From assembly GCA_021295835.1 (NCBI GenBank), contig JAGWBP010000043.1, positions 18,598 to 27,629 of the forward strand: a stretch of DNA of 9,032 nucleotides. The letters are read 5' to 3'. The translations under genes were made by a program, and so were the position numbers. The notes beneath the pieces were generated by a model. That model was not told the DNA's origin, searched no databases, and worked only from the letters and a program-made list of their open reading frames with translations. This DNA comes from Gemmatimonadota bacterium. Its GTDB lineage: Bacteria > Gemmatimonadota > Gemmatimonadetes > Longimicrobiales > Gaopeijiaceae. Below, one piece after another: positions 1 to 5,928 of this stretch (the stretch's first letter is position 1; each line of letters starts with the position of its first letter).

Positions 1-2
1 TG

Positions 3-125
3 CTTCGCGAGGGCTTGGAAGGATGGCTCAACGCACCCGGCACGCGCGAAAAAGTGCTGGCGTGCGTTCCGGCGCGCTCCAGGGACGGCGGCGGCGGGGC
101 GTTCTACGTGCTGCTCAGACGGTAG
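3..125 (+). CDS. 3' end of an unidentified protein (5'-truncated by window edge)
   Basis: An open frame enters from the left edge and ends at TAG 123-125, giving 40 residues that begin LREGLEGWLNAPGTREK and finish with AFYVLLRR. Codons are strongly GC-rich in third position and the composition is protein-like (mixed charged and hydrophobic residues), unlike the Arg/Pro/Ala-rich shadow frames around it. A Gly run (GGGG) sits just before the final hydrophobic strand. No family is recognisable from such a short tail. No terminator hairpin with a T-run follows; the next gene starts about 250 bp downstream with its own promoter. Confidence is in the reading frame, not in a function. Confidence 0.5.
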   Translation, partial: LREGLEGWLNAPGTREKVLACVPARSRDGGGGAFYVLLRR

Positions 126-312
126 GGCGCCAACGCCCGCACCGGCATCTGGCAGCCATCGTCACCACCAGCGCCTCGAAGAGCAGGGTGAACCGCTCCT
201 CGGACGCGCCCAGGGCAGCCGCGCCCGCCGGACCCCGCATGAGGGACGCTTCACCCGCGGGGCCGCTTGAATCGGCGAGGAGCCACAATTGGCCACCCTG
301 GGAACCGCTCCC

Positions 313-341
313 TTGATTTCGGGGTACGAGCTCAGTACAGT
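313..341 (+). promoter_or_regulatory. Sigma70-type promoter for the lipoprotein gene at 379
   Basis: A -35 box TTGATT (313-318, 4/6 to TTGACA) and a -10 box TACAGT (336-341, 4/6 to TATAAT) are separated by exactly 17 nt. A start of transcription near 348 would give a leader of about 31 nt ending in the ribosome binding site at 363-370. The promoter lies inside the longer open frame that could begin at 289, which argues that translation really starts at 379. Confidence 0.5.
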
Positions 342-362
342 TGCGGGTGCATGCGGGCGCAC

Positions 363-370
363 GGAAGGAG
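363..370 (+). promoter_or_regulatory. Ribosome binding site deciding the start at 379
   Basis: GGAAGGAG lies 8 nt before ATG 379. It is the best Shine-Dalgarno match upstream of any candidate start of this gene, and it excludes the in-frame starts at 289 and 466 as first choices. Confidence 0.6.
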
Positions 371-378
371 CAAGTCTC

Positions 379-906
379 ATGGTTCACGTTCCCATCATCC
401 CTCCCGGCCCCCCTCCGGGTGCCCATCCGAACCGCACGCGTCAAGTCCTTCGCCACCTGGCGAGGATGGCGGTGGCCGTCGTCATCGTCGGGCTGACTGG
501 CTGCCTGTCTGTGACGGAGCACCGGGTGATCGGGATAATCGACTTTGACGATTCCAGTTGGCCCTTGCCTCGGATCCCCGAGACTGCAACCGCCGGGGTA
601 CCCATCGAGATGACGATCTGGACCATGAGTACCGGCTGTTATCGGCAAGGGGACACCGAAGTAGAGGTCGACGGTCGGTCAGCCGTCTTGACCCCATACG
701 ATTTCCTGGAGACTGGCGGCGACGCCGTTTGCCCAGCCCCTCTTTTCTTCTTCGAGCACGGGGCAACGGTGGTCCTCGAGGAGCCGGGAACCGCCGAGAT
801 CGTGCTTGTGTACAGCACGGGAAGCACGGGCAGACCGTGGGATCCCGAGAATCACAAGGGGGATGGGCGGAAGGTGTACACGGTGGAGGTGTCGCCTGCG
901 GACTAG
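379..906 (+). CDS. Small putative lipoprotein, unknown function
   Basis: 175 residues. A 29-residue N-region with several Pro and Arg precedes a hydrophobic stretch (MAVAVVIVGLTGC) ending in a lipobox LTGC, with the lipidated Cys at residue 42, so export and lipid anchoring are predicted. The leader is longer than usual; a start at ATG 466 would give a conventional 13-residue signal, but the ribosome binding site at 363-370 favours 379. The mature part (about 134 residues) is beta-rich, with alternating hydrophobics and two Cys (in STGCYRQG and DAVCPAP) that could form a disulfide. Its spacing of strands recalls a single Ig-like sandwich, similar in general plan to the minus-strand lipoprotein at 8221-8676, but I see no clear sequence homology. 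Acidic mature sequence and an acidic C-terminus (SPAD). Probably monocistronic: 484 nt follow before the next gene. No family recognised. Confidence 0.75.
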   Translation: MVHVPIIPPGPPPGAHPNRTRQVLRHLARMAVAVVIVGLTGCLSVTEHRVIGIIDFDDSSWPLPRIPETATAGVPIEMTIWTMSTGCYRQGDTEVEVDGRSAVLTPYDFLETGGDAVCPAPLFFFEHGATVVLEEPGTAEIVLVYSTGSTGRPWDPENHKGDGRKVYTVEVSPAD

Positions 907-1390
907 GACCGCCGCCCGCCCTACGCCGCCAGCTCCATCCTCCCGCGCCGGGCCTCCAGGGCCCTCCTCACCTCGCCGGCAGGCAGCGGCCCGGCCGTGA
1001 CCGCCAGGCGTCCCAGCGCGTCCCAGCCAAGATTGCTTGCGGGGGGCAAGCGACGCTCTCGACGACGGACAGCTCGAGCATTGGATCGCGCAGGCGGCCG
1101 CGCTGCCCGGCGAGGAGCTTTTCTGAGCTGATCGGGCGGCACCTCGACCTGTGCTATCCCTCCGCAGCCCCCCGGGATAGCCCTCACCTTGCGCTCCGGG
1201 CCGTCGGTTCCCTACCGTGTGGGGGAGGCTGCGGCCCGGAGGCCTCCAGGAAGCCCCGAAGTTCCGACGCCCGCGCAGCTCCGAGCTCATCGTCGACGCT
1301 CCGTACCAACCATGACACTGCGAGGGCCGGCCCGTAGAACCCACTGCGGTTGACCGATTCTTGTCCGCCAACTTGGACCGGAGATTCATC
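907..1390. other. Gene-poor stretch with possible gene remnants
   Basis: No convincing intact gene. Two short segments look more protein-like than the rest. On the minus strand, 921 to about 1030 reads GWDALGRLAVTAGPLPAGEV and on to a TAG at 921-923. On the plus strand, about 1052-1123 reads LDDGQLEHWIAQAAALPGEE and then stops. Neither has a good start or a recognised family. They may be fragments of decayed genes. A small hairpin (GGGCC 950-954 / GGCCC 960-964, 5-nt loop) has no T-run. The right end holds a candidate promoter for the gene at 1391. Confidence 0.4.
1312..1340 (+). promoter_or_regulatory. Candidate promoter for the envelope operon at 1391
   Basis: ATGACA (1312-1317, 5/6 to TTGACA) and TAGAAC (1335-1340, 4/6, lacking the final T) are 17 nt apart. 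Transcription would begin near 1347 with a leader of about 44 nt. A second -35-like TTGACC at 1350-1355 has no matching -10 at a workable distance. Weak prediction. Confidence 0.3.
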
Positions 1391-2665
1391 ATGACGATTT
1401 CCACCCGTATCACCCGTATCGCCATCCTCGCGGCCCTGATCGTGGCCGTCGCGCCGCTGACCGCCTGCATGCCAGCCTATGGCCGCCACAACCCCACGGT
1501 CACCGCAGACATCAGGAAGGCACCGAGGTTGGGCTTTCTCGTCGAGGAGGTCGTCTTCGCGCCCCCGGACCTCTCGCTTGCTTCCGGCTCCGGTGAGCGG
1601 GTAGGCACCACCTGGTTGGCGGGGCTCCTGGGTCGGTATGTGACCGTGCTGGATATCGTCGCCTGCCGAGCTGAGCTCGTGCCGGCGCTGACCCGGGGAC
1701 TGCTTCAGCGCGGCATTCGAGTCGCAACCTACGGCAGCCATGACGGCGCGGACGCAATGATCGAAATCGATGTGACCAATTGCACCATCCGACGGGACCA
1801 AACCACCGAGACACGGGAAATCGTGGAGCGGGCTGGCGACAATACGCGCCGCCGCGAAGTGACCGAGTATCGAGCGGAGAGCCGGCTGGACTTCAGGGCT
1901 GCGTACAGGATCATCGACTTGTCGAACAACTCCGAGGCAACATCGGGAGATCTCAACTCCGAACCCTGGGCTGTCGAATCGAGCCTGGAGGATTATCCGG
2001 ACTTTCCGAGCGATCAGTTATTGCTCGGACAGGCCCACAGCAACGCGATTCAGATGATCGCACCGTTTTTTTTGGAGACAGTCGAAGAACGAAGCCTCGT
2101 CTTCTTTGACGAGGACAAATGCGGCATGAAATTCGCTCACGGGGCCGTGGCCGCGGGCGACTATGAGCGGGCGCTGGAATTGTCTCTGGCAAATGCCGAG
2201 TACTGCCGGATCGATCCAGAGGCCAAGGTCGGATCCAAGGACGTGGCGGCGGCGAACTACAACGTCGGCATCCTGTATCGGATCATGGCGGATTTCGAAT
2301 CGGCCGTGGAACATCTGGCGCGGGCCAGCGAGCTCGACCCCGAGAACGACGTGATCGCCGAGGCGATCAGGGAGGCCCGCTCGGCGGCGGCGGCGGACGA
2401 AGAGCTCCGGCGGGTGGAGCAGGAGGCGATCGATCGCGCCGAACAACTGCGGGAGGCGGCGGCCGAGAGAGCCGAGAGCACCCTGACGAACGAAGACATA
2501 GTCGAGATGTTCGAGGAAGACCTGTCAGACGAGATCATCATTCAGCTCATCGAAACGTCGGAGGTCGACTTCGATGTGTCGCGTGCGGAGGTGATCGAGC
2601 TCAATCGGCGAGGGCTGAGTTCAGCGGTGATTTCAGCCATGATCGCCGCAGCCGGATCGCAGTAG
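1391..2665 (+). CDS. Lipoprotein with TPR-like repeats and C-terminal helical domain
   Basis: 424 residues. Start chosen at ATG 1391 because GGAG (1380-1383) lies 7 nt before it; an in-frame TTG at 1361 lacks one. A signal peptide of 26 residues ends in lipobox LTAC, with Cys 26 lipidated. Residues about 40-230 form an alpha/beta N-terminal domain containing GFLVEEVVF, a Cys-bearing 'LDIVACRAELVPAL' helix and a central beta-rich part; its order of elements recalls CsgG-like or DUF6340-like periplasmic domains, but this is inference. Residues about 240-330 are TPR-like helices (GDYERALELS; NVGILYRIMADFESAVEHL; ASELDPEN). A charged, probably coiled region (about 330-362) follows. Residues 365-423 carry LTNEDIVEMFEEDLSDEIII and RAEVIELNRRGLSSAVISAM, a helical repeat pair often found at the C-terminus of bacterial envelope proteins. 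Probably the first gene of an operon with 2733-3110 and 3086-4417. A scaffolding role at the outer membrane is plausible. Confidence 0.85.
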   Translation: MTISTRITRIAILAALIVAVAPLTACMPAYGRHNPTVTADIRKAPRLGFLVEEVVFAPPDLSLASGSGERVGTTWLAGLLGRYVTVLDIVACRAELVPALTRGLLQRGIRVATYGSHDGADAMIEIDVTNCTIRRDQTTETREIVERAGDNTRRREVTEYRAESRLDFRAAYRIIDLSNNSEATSGDLNSEPWAVESSLEDYPDFPSDQLLLGQAHSNAIQMIAPFFLETVEERSLVFFDEDKCGMKFAHGAVAAGDYERALELSLANAEYCRIDPEAKVGSKDVAAANYNVGILYRIMADFESAVEHLARASELDPENDVIAEAIREARSAAAADEELRRVEQEAIDRAEQLREAAAERAESTLTNEDIVEMFEEDLSDEIIIQLIETSEVDFDVSRAEVIELNRRGLSSAVISAMIAAAGSQ

Positions 2666-2732
2666 GCCCCGACTTTCATGAGACCGGGAACCGGATAGCG
2701 CACTTCAGGAGAGAAAAGGGATCTGATTTGAA

Positions 2733-3110
2733 ATGACACGTCGCACGTTGGATTTCACGCCGTTCATATGCACGCTCGCGATTTTCGCGGTAGGCTGTGG
2801 CGACGCCACAGATCCGGCGCCACCGAGCCCCGTGGGGTCATGGGACATATGGTCCATCGATGGACAGGCGCTGCCCGTCCACGGTATTGAATCGTGGTCG
2901 CTCGACATCCGCTCCAACGGCACCTACGCCTGGCGGGTGCGGGCCCAATCCGGTGATGACACGGAGTCCGGCGACTGGACGCAGACGGGAACGGCCGTCT
3001 CCCTGAATCCTCGGAGCGGATGCCAGAACACGGCCGTGATCGAGGAGGGGGACATCCTGAAGATCGCGTCGGACTGCGTGAGCGGGTGGGAACTCGTTTT
3101 CCGGCGGTAG
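2733..3110 (+). CDS. Small lipocalin-like lipoprotein
   Basis: 125 residues. A signal peptide of 21 residues ends in lipobox AVGC (Cys 22), followed by a short Asp/Pro-rich linker. The mature part begins VGSWDIWSIDGQALP, the G-x-W opening typical of small lipocalin-like domains, and continues as alternating beta strands (SWSLDIRSNGTYAWRVR, SGDWTQTGTAVSLNP) to GWELVFRR. Two Cys in the mature domain (in SGCQNT and SDCVSG) may pair. The only purine-rich tract upstream is GAAAAGGG, 12 nt before ATG, so translation may depend partly on the upstream gene 67 nt away. Its last 25 nt overlap the start of the next gene, which suggests translational coupling. Ligand and function unknown. Confidence 0.8.
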   Translation: MTRRTLDFTPFICTLAIFAVGCGDATDPAPPSPVGSWDIWSIDGQALPVHGIESWSLDIRSNGTYAWRVRAQSGDDTESGDWTQTGTAVSLNPRSGCQNTAVIEEGDILKIASDCVSGWELVFRR

Positions 3111-4417
3111 CCGCAACCTGTGCGCTAAGCGCAGCAGTTGCCCTCACCGCCAGCCCTACCGCCGGACAGGCGACGGGCCTGGCCGACTCGCTCCAGGACG
3201 TCCGGCCCAGCGTCTTCCTGGACTGCGCGACCCGAAGCTGCAGGCCCGAGTACTTCCGCACCGAAGTCGGCTGGGTGAACTGGGTGCGCCTCCCCGCCGA
3301 GGCGGACGTGCACCTCATCATTACCAGCCAGGCAACCGGAGCTGGCGGGCGCGAGTACCGGCTGGACTTCATGGGCACCGGGGACTTCGAGTACGAGCAG
3401 CAGGCCCTTCACCAGGTGCTCCCTACCGCCACGGACCGCGAAGTCCTGGATGGCCTCGTCCGCGCGATCGGGGTCGGAGTGCTGCACTTCGCCATCAGGA
3501 ACGGCTTTCTTCCCGCCTCGCGCTTTCGCGAGATCGCCGAGCACGTGCTCTCGCCCGACGCGGGGACCTCCCCTGGGATGGGCGTCGTAGGGGCCGCCGA
3601 AGTGGACGATCGGTGGGACTTCTGGGTATTTCGGGTCGGGGGCGGGGCCGAAATTCAGGGGGAGGAAACGCGGCGCACGGTTCAGCTCTCAGGCAACCTG
3701 CGCGCATCGAGAGTCACCCCCGAGCTCAAGGCGATCTTCCGCGGCAATGTCGACTCCGACCTCAGGGAGATCGAGCTGGCCGACGACTCCACCTTCAGGG
3801 ATCGGAGGACCGATTGGGGCTTCAACGCCCTCGTGGCGCAATCGCTCGCCGACCGGTGGTCCGTCGGCTTCCGGGCCGACCTTCGTCGGAGTCTCCGCCA
3901 CAACCAGTCCGTCAGGGCCGAGGCCACGGCCGCTCTGGAGCACAGCTTCCTACCCTACCCGGAAGCCACCCGACGCGCCCTGACCATCTCCTACGAGATC
4001 GGTGCCACGCACCGCCGGTACGTGGAGCAGACGATCTACGGCGAGCTCGAGGAGACCCGCTGGGAGCACTCCCTCGAGGCCGAGCTGGCCCGTCGCGAGA
4101 GGTGGGGAGATATCGCCATCAACGTCGAGGGATCGCACTTTCTGCACGACATCGAGCTCTACGGCCTCTCGGTCTACGGCGCTCTCGACTTCCGCATCAC
4201 CCGGGGCGTGACGATCGATCTGGAGGCCAACATCTCCTGGGTCAACGACCAGATCTACCTACCCGCCGAAGGCCTCTCCGACGCAGAGGCGCTCCTGGAT
4301 CTTCAGCAGCAGGCCCAAAACTTCAACTACGGAATCGAGGCGAGTCTCTCCTTCCAATTTGGGTCGATCTTCAACAACGTCGTCAACAACCGCTTCAGAG
4401 GCGGTCGCTGGTGGTAG
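3086..4417 (+). CDS. Predicted outer-membrane beta-barrel protein of the VFLDC/VNWVR type
   Basis: 443 residues from GTG 3086. The frame is open back to ATG 3020, but starting there would overlap the previous gene by 91 nt and put 22 charged residues before the signal peptide. From 3086 the sequence MGTRFPAVAATCALSAAVAL then SPTAGQA gives a normal signal peptide. Residues about 37-140 form a conserved periplasmic-type domain: SVFLDCATRSCRPEYFRTEV, GWVNWVRLPAEADVHLIITS, TGAGGREYRLDFMG. I recognise this as a recurrent uncharacterised family in Gemmatimonadota and Bacteroidota. The rest (about 170-443) is amphipathic beta strands with frequent Arg/Glu/Trp/Tyr and a C-terminus ending in aromatic residues (RGGRWW), as in outer-membrane barrels. 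There is no lipobox. No Shine-Dalgarno is visible; coupling to the previous gene by the 25-nt overlap is likely. The 3' end overlaps the convergent macro gene by 23 bp. Exact role (porin-like, channel or scaffold) unknown. Confidence 0.8.
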   Translation: MGTRFPAVAATCALSAAVALTASPTAGQATGLADSLQDVRPSVFLDCATRSCRPEYFRTEVGWVNWVRLPAEADVHLIITSQATGAGGREYRLDFMGTGDFEYEQQALHQVLPTATDREVLDGLVRAIGVGVLHFAIRNGFLPASRFREIAEHVLSPDAGTSPGMGVVGAAEVDDRWDFWVFRVGGGAEIQGEETRRTVQLSGNLRASRVTPELKAIFRGNVDSDLREIELADDSTFRDRRTDWGFNALVAQSLADRWSVGFRADLRRSLRHNQSVRAEATAALEHSFLPYPEATRRALTISYEIGATHRRYVEQTIYGELEETRWEHSLEAELARRERWGDIAINVEGSHFLHDIELYGLSVYGALDFRITRGVTIDLEANISWVNDQIYLPAEGLSDAEALLDLQQQAQNFNYGIEASLSFQFGSIFNNVVNNRFRGGRWW

Positions 4418-4964
4418 GCTCGGGATTGCGAGGAAGATCGGGACGATGTGGGGTTGGCCCCGTGTAACGGGCGGTTGCTCCGCCCAATTCCGCCCGGTAG
4501 AGCGCCTCGGTCGCCTCGTCGAAGCAGGCGAAAACGATCCGCGCGAAGCCGGTGCCATCGGCCCGCGCCCCGGCCACCGCGATCCTGGCCGCGCGGTCCC
4601 GCGGGAAGCCGTAGGCGCCCGTCGAGATCGCGGGGAAGGCGATGGAGGCTAGGCCGTGCTCCCGTGCGAGCGCAAGGCAATTGCGGTAGCAGGCCGCCAG
4701 CAGCGCGTCCTCGTCGCCCTGGCCTAGCCAGACGGGCCCGACCGTGTGAATGACATGGCGGGCTGGCAAGTGGTATCCGGCGGTGATGCGCGCCTCGCCG
4801 GTCGGGCAGCCGCCGAGGGTGCGGCACTCCTCCAGCAGGTCGAGTCCGGCGGCCCGGTGGATGGCCCCGTCCACGCCGCTGCCGCCAAGCAGGCTGTTGT
4901 TGGCGGCGTTGACGATGGCGTCCACCTCAAGCGTCGTGATGTCTCCGCGGAAGACTTCGATCAT
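4395..4964 (-). CDS. Macro-domain ADP-ribose hydrolase (O-acetyl-ADP-ribose deacetylase type)
   Basis: 189 residues. A full MacroD/YmdB-type domain starts almost at residue 1: GDIT (7-10), NAANNSLLGGSGVDGAIHRA (19-38), CPTGEA, HTVGPVW (72-78) and AISTGAYGFP (111-120). These are the loops that bind ADP-ribose, with the conserved Asn-Ala-Ala-Asn and the Gly-rich Val-Asp-Gly-Ala segment. Family members remove ADP-ribose from acidic residues and hydrolyse O-acetyl-ADP-ribose in the cytoplasm. The domain ends near LYRAEL; about 27 further residues (Pro/Arg/Thr-rich) form a tail that overlaps the barrel gene. It lies 39 nt after the exonuclease, so the two are probably co-transcribed. No Shine-Dalgarno precedes the ATG. 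A 9-codon ORF (4990-4961) begins between the two genes and stops at an ATGA overlap with this start, so coupling is possible. Function assignment is strong; substrate in this organism is unknown. Confidence 0.93.
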   Translation of the reverse strand: MIEVFRGDITTLEVDAIVNAANNSLLGGSGVDGAIHRAAGLDLLEECRTLGGCPTGEARITAGYHLPARHVIHTVGPVWLGQGDEDALLAACYRNCLALAREHGLASIAFPAISTGAYGFPRDRAARIAVAGARADGTGFARIVFACFDEATEALYRAELGGATARYTGPTPHRPDLPRNPEPTTSDRL

Positions 4965-5003
4965 GGAGGGTCGGACCGGTGCGGCTCCATGTCTGCGGGC
5001 CGG

Positions 5004-5813
5004 TCACTCGGAGGGTGGGTGATCCCACGAACCGTCTGCAGCGCCGCTGGCCGCCAGCGCCTGGGCGGCCGACTCGCGCACCCGCTCGGGAATGTCGCCG
5101 GTCCGCATCATCCACTCCAGGTAGTCGGGCACCCTCTCCGCGACCTCGGCGAGGGCCTTGCCCTTGTGCTCGCCCAGGTTGAATACGAGCGACCCCTCCT
5201 GATCCCGAAACCAGCGATCGAAGGGCGTCTGGAAGGGCCTCGCCCTCTCGCAGTAGGCGTCGAGGCCGTCCAGGTCGCGGGGCAGGTGCCGGTAGCGCTC
5301 CAACTGGGCGCCGAAGACCTCGGCCGTCACCCGCACGTCTCCCATGGCGGCGTGCGCATCGTCGTGGTCCCGGCCCAGGTACATGCCGACCGCGGCCGAA
5401 AGGTCGCGGCGCTCCTCGGTGTGGAAGATGACCTGCATGTCGATAAGGCGGCGTCCCTCGACCTCGAAGCGAACCCCGGCCCGACGGAACTCCTCGAGCA
5501 GGATCGGCAGATCGAAGCCGCGCAGGTTGAAGCCGGCGAGGTCGCAGGGGGCTAGGAGCTTGGAGAGCGACACCGCGGTCCTGCGAAAGGATGGCTCCTC
5601 AGCCACATCGGCGTCGGTGATCCCGTGGATCTCGGTTGCCTCCTGCGGGATGGGGATGCCCGGGTTGTAGCGGCGCACCCGCTCGAAGACATCGCCGTCG
5701 GGCGCGATCCGGAGGACGGCCAGCTCCACGATGCGATCTCGGTCGGCCTTCAGGCCGGTCGTCTCGGTGTCGAGGAAGACCAGGGGGCGGTCGAGGCTGA
5801 TTGGGAGCTTCAT
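5004..5813 (-). CDS. DEDDh 3'-5' exonuclease with ExoX-like C-terminal domain
   Basis: 269 residues from ATG 5813. The frame is open further upstream to 5987, but that would run into the divergent gene and adds non-conserved residues. Exo I: FLDTETTGL with Asp15 and Glu17. Exo II: GFNLRGFDLPIL with Asp101. Exo III: HDDAHAAMGDV with His154 and Asp159, the DEDDh signature of the DnaQ/RNase T superfamily. EIHGIT (61-66) is also typical. Residues 211-236 (FNLGEHKGKALAEV and DYLEWMM) match the small domain that follows the nuclease in exodeoxyribonuclease X-like proteins. The likely reaction is metal-dependent removal of 3' nucleotides from DNA, in repair or end-trimming; it lacks other polymerase III features, so it is unlikely to be the replicative proofreader. 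No ribosome binding site precedes the ATG; an extended -10 ends 8 nt before it, suggesting a leaderless mRNA. First gene of a two-gene operon with the macro protein. Confidence 0.92.
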   Translation of the reverse strand: MKLPISLDRPLVFLDTETTGLKADRDRIVELAVLRIAPDGDVFERVRRYNPGIPIPQEATEIHGITDADVAEEPSFRRTAVSLSKLLAPCDLAGFNLRGFDLPILLEEFRRAGVRFEVEGRRLIDMQVIFHTEERRDLSAAVGMYLGRDHDDAHAAMGDVRVTAEVFGAQLERYRHLPRDLDGLDAYCERARPFQTPFDRWFRDQEGSLVFNLGEHKGKALAEVAERVPDYLEWMMRTGDIPERVRESAAQALAASGAADGSWDHPPSE

Positions 5814-5821
5814 GGGCAGAT

Positions 5822-5830
5822 AATCTAGCA
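5822..5830 (-). promoter_or_regulatory. Extended -10 promoter, predicted leaderless start for the exonuclease
   Basis: Read on the minus strand the sequence is TGCTAGATT (TG-n-TAGATT). The hexamer keeps T, A and final T at the key positions. Eight nt separate it from ATG 5813, which places the transcription start at or next to the A of ATG. No -35 match is visible at 16-18 nt upstream, as is common for extended -10 promoters. Confidence 0.55.
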
Positions 5831-5911
5831 ACCCCCCGAGGGTCGTCCCGTCCGCGCGAATCAGCGGGGCGCTTCGCCGCTCTCGGTGCTCGCGCGAGAC
5901 TTGCCACGGAC

Positions 5912-5920
5912 TGCTAGATT
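5912..5920 (+). promoter_or_regulatory. Extended -10 promoter, predicted leaderless start for the thioesterase
   Basis: TGCTAGATT, identical to the divergent promoter and again exactly 8 nt before the ATG (5929). No Shine-Dalgarno lies between it and the start codon. A 10-bp palindrome CTCGCGCGAG (5889-5898) sits where a -35 box would be and could be an operator, though it is short and GC-rich. Confidence 0.55.
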
Positions 5921-5928
5921 CCCTCGCA

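Noticed and set aside
115..240. Minus-strand frame reading MRGPAGAAALGASEERFTLL then FEALVVTM
   Set aside because: Protein-like for about 25 residues, but it ends in a Cys/Arg-rich stretch, has no ribosome binding site, and overlaps the convergent tail of the gene ending at 125.
289..378. Upstream extension of the first lipoprotein gene to a start at 289
   Set aside because: A promoter (313-341) and the ribosome binding site (363-370) lie inside the extension, and it would place 71 residues before the lipobox Cys.
950..964. GGGCC/GGCCC hairpin as terminator of the first lipoprotein gene
   Set aside because: Only 5 bp and no following T-run; common by chance in GC-rich DNA.
558..1801. Long open frames on both strands across 558-1801
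   Set aside because: Arg/Ser/Pro-rich shadows of the lipoprotein genes in GC-rich DNA, with no domains and no start signals.
3020..3085. ATG 3020 as start of the beta-barrel gene
   Set aside because: It would overlap the previous gene by 91 nt and add a highly charged stretch in front of the signal peptide; GTG 3086 gives a normal signal peptide.
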